A stretch of DNA of 64,000 bases from the NCBI RefSeq assembly GCF_001039355.2, contig NW_019775834.1, positions 83,351 through 147,350 on the forward strand, written 5' to 3'. This document shows positions 62,554-64,000 of the stretch, piece after piece (position 1 is the stretch's first letter; every line of letters begins with the position of its first letter). The DNA is from Lingula anatina. Taxonomy: Eukaryota; Brachiopoda; Lingulata; Lingulida; Lingulidae. The translations under genes were made by a program, and so were the position numbers. The notes under the pieces were generated by a model. That model saw nothing but the letters and a program-made list of their open reading frames with translations, was not told the DNA's origin and ran no database searches.

Positions 62554-63795
62554 CTACTCAAGGAGGTCTGCCATTCTTTTACAGTTCTGGTCGCGCAAAG
62601 CATTGCACAGCTTGGTTATCGGGTCTTTCTCCACAGGACAAAGAGAGATTTTATTCAGTAAAATGGTGCATCCATCCCGCATGGACTTTGTACAAGCTCT
62701 TTCTATCTCGTCTTTGTCGTGGAATGTCAATATCCCATCAGCATAAAGCTGTATATATACATCCTTAGGGTCAACGCTGTTTACAATTTCATGGGTGTGA
62801 CGTTTCAACTTCTCGTACCTTGCTTCTAGGATGCGGGCATCCTGTCAATTAAAAATAAAATATTAATTTATATTGGTAAAATAGCCTTGCTATCGTGACT
62901 ATCTGTTAGAAGTAGATAAATAACGACAGGCAATGAATGTTAGGTCTTCATGCAGCAAAATTTCAATTTTCAGGAAACGTTTAGGATTATCTTTTAATCA
63001 CAAGCTTAGGGTACATTATATATGTAAAACAGTTCACAGAATTACGGTCCTTGAACCTGTTTCTAGTATTTGAGTTTTGAGTCAGTCATAATGGAGATGA
63101 AGACTTATTGTGAATTGCACTCCAACATTTGGAGCTCATATTGGATCCTTCTGTGAATGGTTTTAGATTGCGTATACCTTAGCTTGAAAGGAAAATTGCT
63201 TAAGTTTCCTCAGTATTTTACATTATACATGGCTAAGAATGTGCCTCAGATTTTCTCTGTATATTCGGTGTAAAATGTAAAACTTATTATACCACTTCAC
63301 ATACATCCACAACACCACAAACACACATACACACACACACTCTCGCACAAAACGTAAACCCACACACAACACACACCAACACATACGCTCACAACTGGCA
63401 CAATTGCATGTTCACGGACACAATGACAAGGTTTATATACATACTGCAAACACATCCATATTGCTCATACTTACAGAAATAATCTCCAAACTTTTTTTCA
63501 TGTCAACATGCGCTCTGGCCTCGACCCTTCTAAATAATTTCAGCATTTCCAGAAAGGATTCACCCACTGCAGATAAGACCACGTCACACGGCTCCCGCTT
63601 TCTTTCAGCGCTTCCATCCCATCTAATGTCAGCGGCAATAACAGGCCATATGTTTGGGCTTTTGATCTCTTTGTTAAGAAAAGTCCGATCTTTCGGAGAC
63701 AAAAAGCGTATTGGAGGCAAGTCCGTATTTAGTGCACCTGAGCCGATCTCAGACGGAATTGACGACGAGCTTCCTGGGTTATTGTTTTTGACGAT
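62554..63795 (-). CDS. CARD-like domain protein, C-terminal part only (2 exons, 5' partial)
   Basis: The last two exons are visible: 63795-63475 (107 codons, phase 0 both sides, acceptor TAATTTACAG, donor GTAAGT) and 62841-62554 (95 codons plus stop, acceptor TTGACAG). The gene continues past the right edge. The final exon is a six-helix death-fold pattern of CARD type: RYEKLKRHTHEIVNSVD, then DVYIQLYADGILTFHDKDEI and, near the end, LCNALRDQNCKRMADLLE. CARDs mediate homotypic assembly in apoptosis and innate immune signalling. The preceding exon begins with a Ser-rich linker and contains a block around IKSPNIWPVIAADIRWDG that I do not recognise. A start at 63810 would need a non-ATG codon and ignores the good splice acceptor, so an internal exon is preferred. 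Confidence 0.75.
63284..63400. repeat. CA-rich low-complexity tract
   Basis: Irregular ACAC-rich sequence in the intron of the CARD gene. Confidence 0.8.
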
Positions 63796-64000
63796 CTGTA
63801 AATTAGCCAAAACAAATATTTTATGATATGTTGCTAATTTAAGTGTATTTCAAGAACGATTAAATAAATAAACCCCTGTCTGTGATGAAATTTAATTTAC
63901 GTATGTACAAATGAGACTACTTGATTGGAAGGTCATTGCAAAACATTCGCCTGAGGTTGAGATGTAAACATCTCAAATGTTGTACATTATTTATTAATAA

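Noticed and set aside
62472-62768. 98-codon plus-strand frame
   Set aside because: Antisense of the CARD exon, with a poly-T-derived phenylalanine run.
63301-63400. ACAC-rich tract as a telomere-like or CRISPR-like repeat
   Set aside because: Irregular CA-rich low complexity, with no constant repeat and spacer structure.

Overview
This is a window of nuclear genome from an invertebrate animal. It is AT-rich, with spliced genes that have small phase-conserved exons and consensus GT-AG junctions, many simple repeats (TA, GT, GA, AAT, poly-G/C), short non-autonomous DNA transposons and LINE debris. A complete animal malate synthase, the AT-richness and apparently high heterozygosity suggest a marine invertebrate, perhaps a lophotrochozoan such as a mollusc; the species cannot be read from the sequence. 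I found no prokaryotic operon, CRISPR array, rRNA or convincing tRNA.

Layout: (1) 967-2654, minus: a three-exon secreted-then-anchored von Willebrand A (VWA) membrane protein, followed upstream by a 632-base assembly gap (2983-3614). (2) 6900-19607, minus: an eight-exon four-TM protein of the TMEM272-like type with N-terminal PPxY motifs; its third and fourth exons are present twice. (3) 22182-25778, minus: an eight-exon four-TM protein of LAPTM/Pasiflora (DUF4728) type with a C-terminal PPxY motif. (4) 27060-32725, plus: a complete USP38-type deubiquitinase. (5) 34474-60928, plus: a complete thirteen-exon malate synthase; its fourth exon is present twice. (6) 62554-63795, minus: the last two exons of a gene ending in a CARD-like death-fold domain; it runs off the right edge. 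All intron phases were checked by hand and every joined CDS stays open.

The strongest structural observation is that the two tandem duplications (9344-18740 and 43834-49615) each have a single N exactly at the junction of the copies. The copies differ by small indels, microsatellite lengths and transposon presence or absence. They look like unmerged haplotypes rather than biological duplications. In both genes, using both exon copies would break the frame.

Mobile DNA is all short: a family with ends CAGACATGCTGAAA (38071, 49176, the second a clean presence/absence polymorphism), a family with ends AGGCCACATTC (four copies), a CAGGGGCGGAT-ended element (51671), a CCCCCTTTACACTGG-ended element starting 6 bases inside an intron at a splice donor (7698-7905), a 240-base foldback (56531-56770), and an antisense LINE reverse-transcriptase tail (about 45685-46340, with its allelic copy).

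Functionally, two PPxY-bearing membrane proteins lie next to a deubiquitinase. Malate synthase implies glyoxylate use, but no isocitrate lyase is in the window. No clearly new multi-gene system was found.
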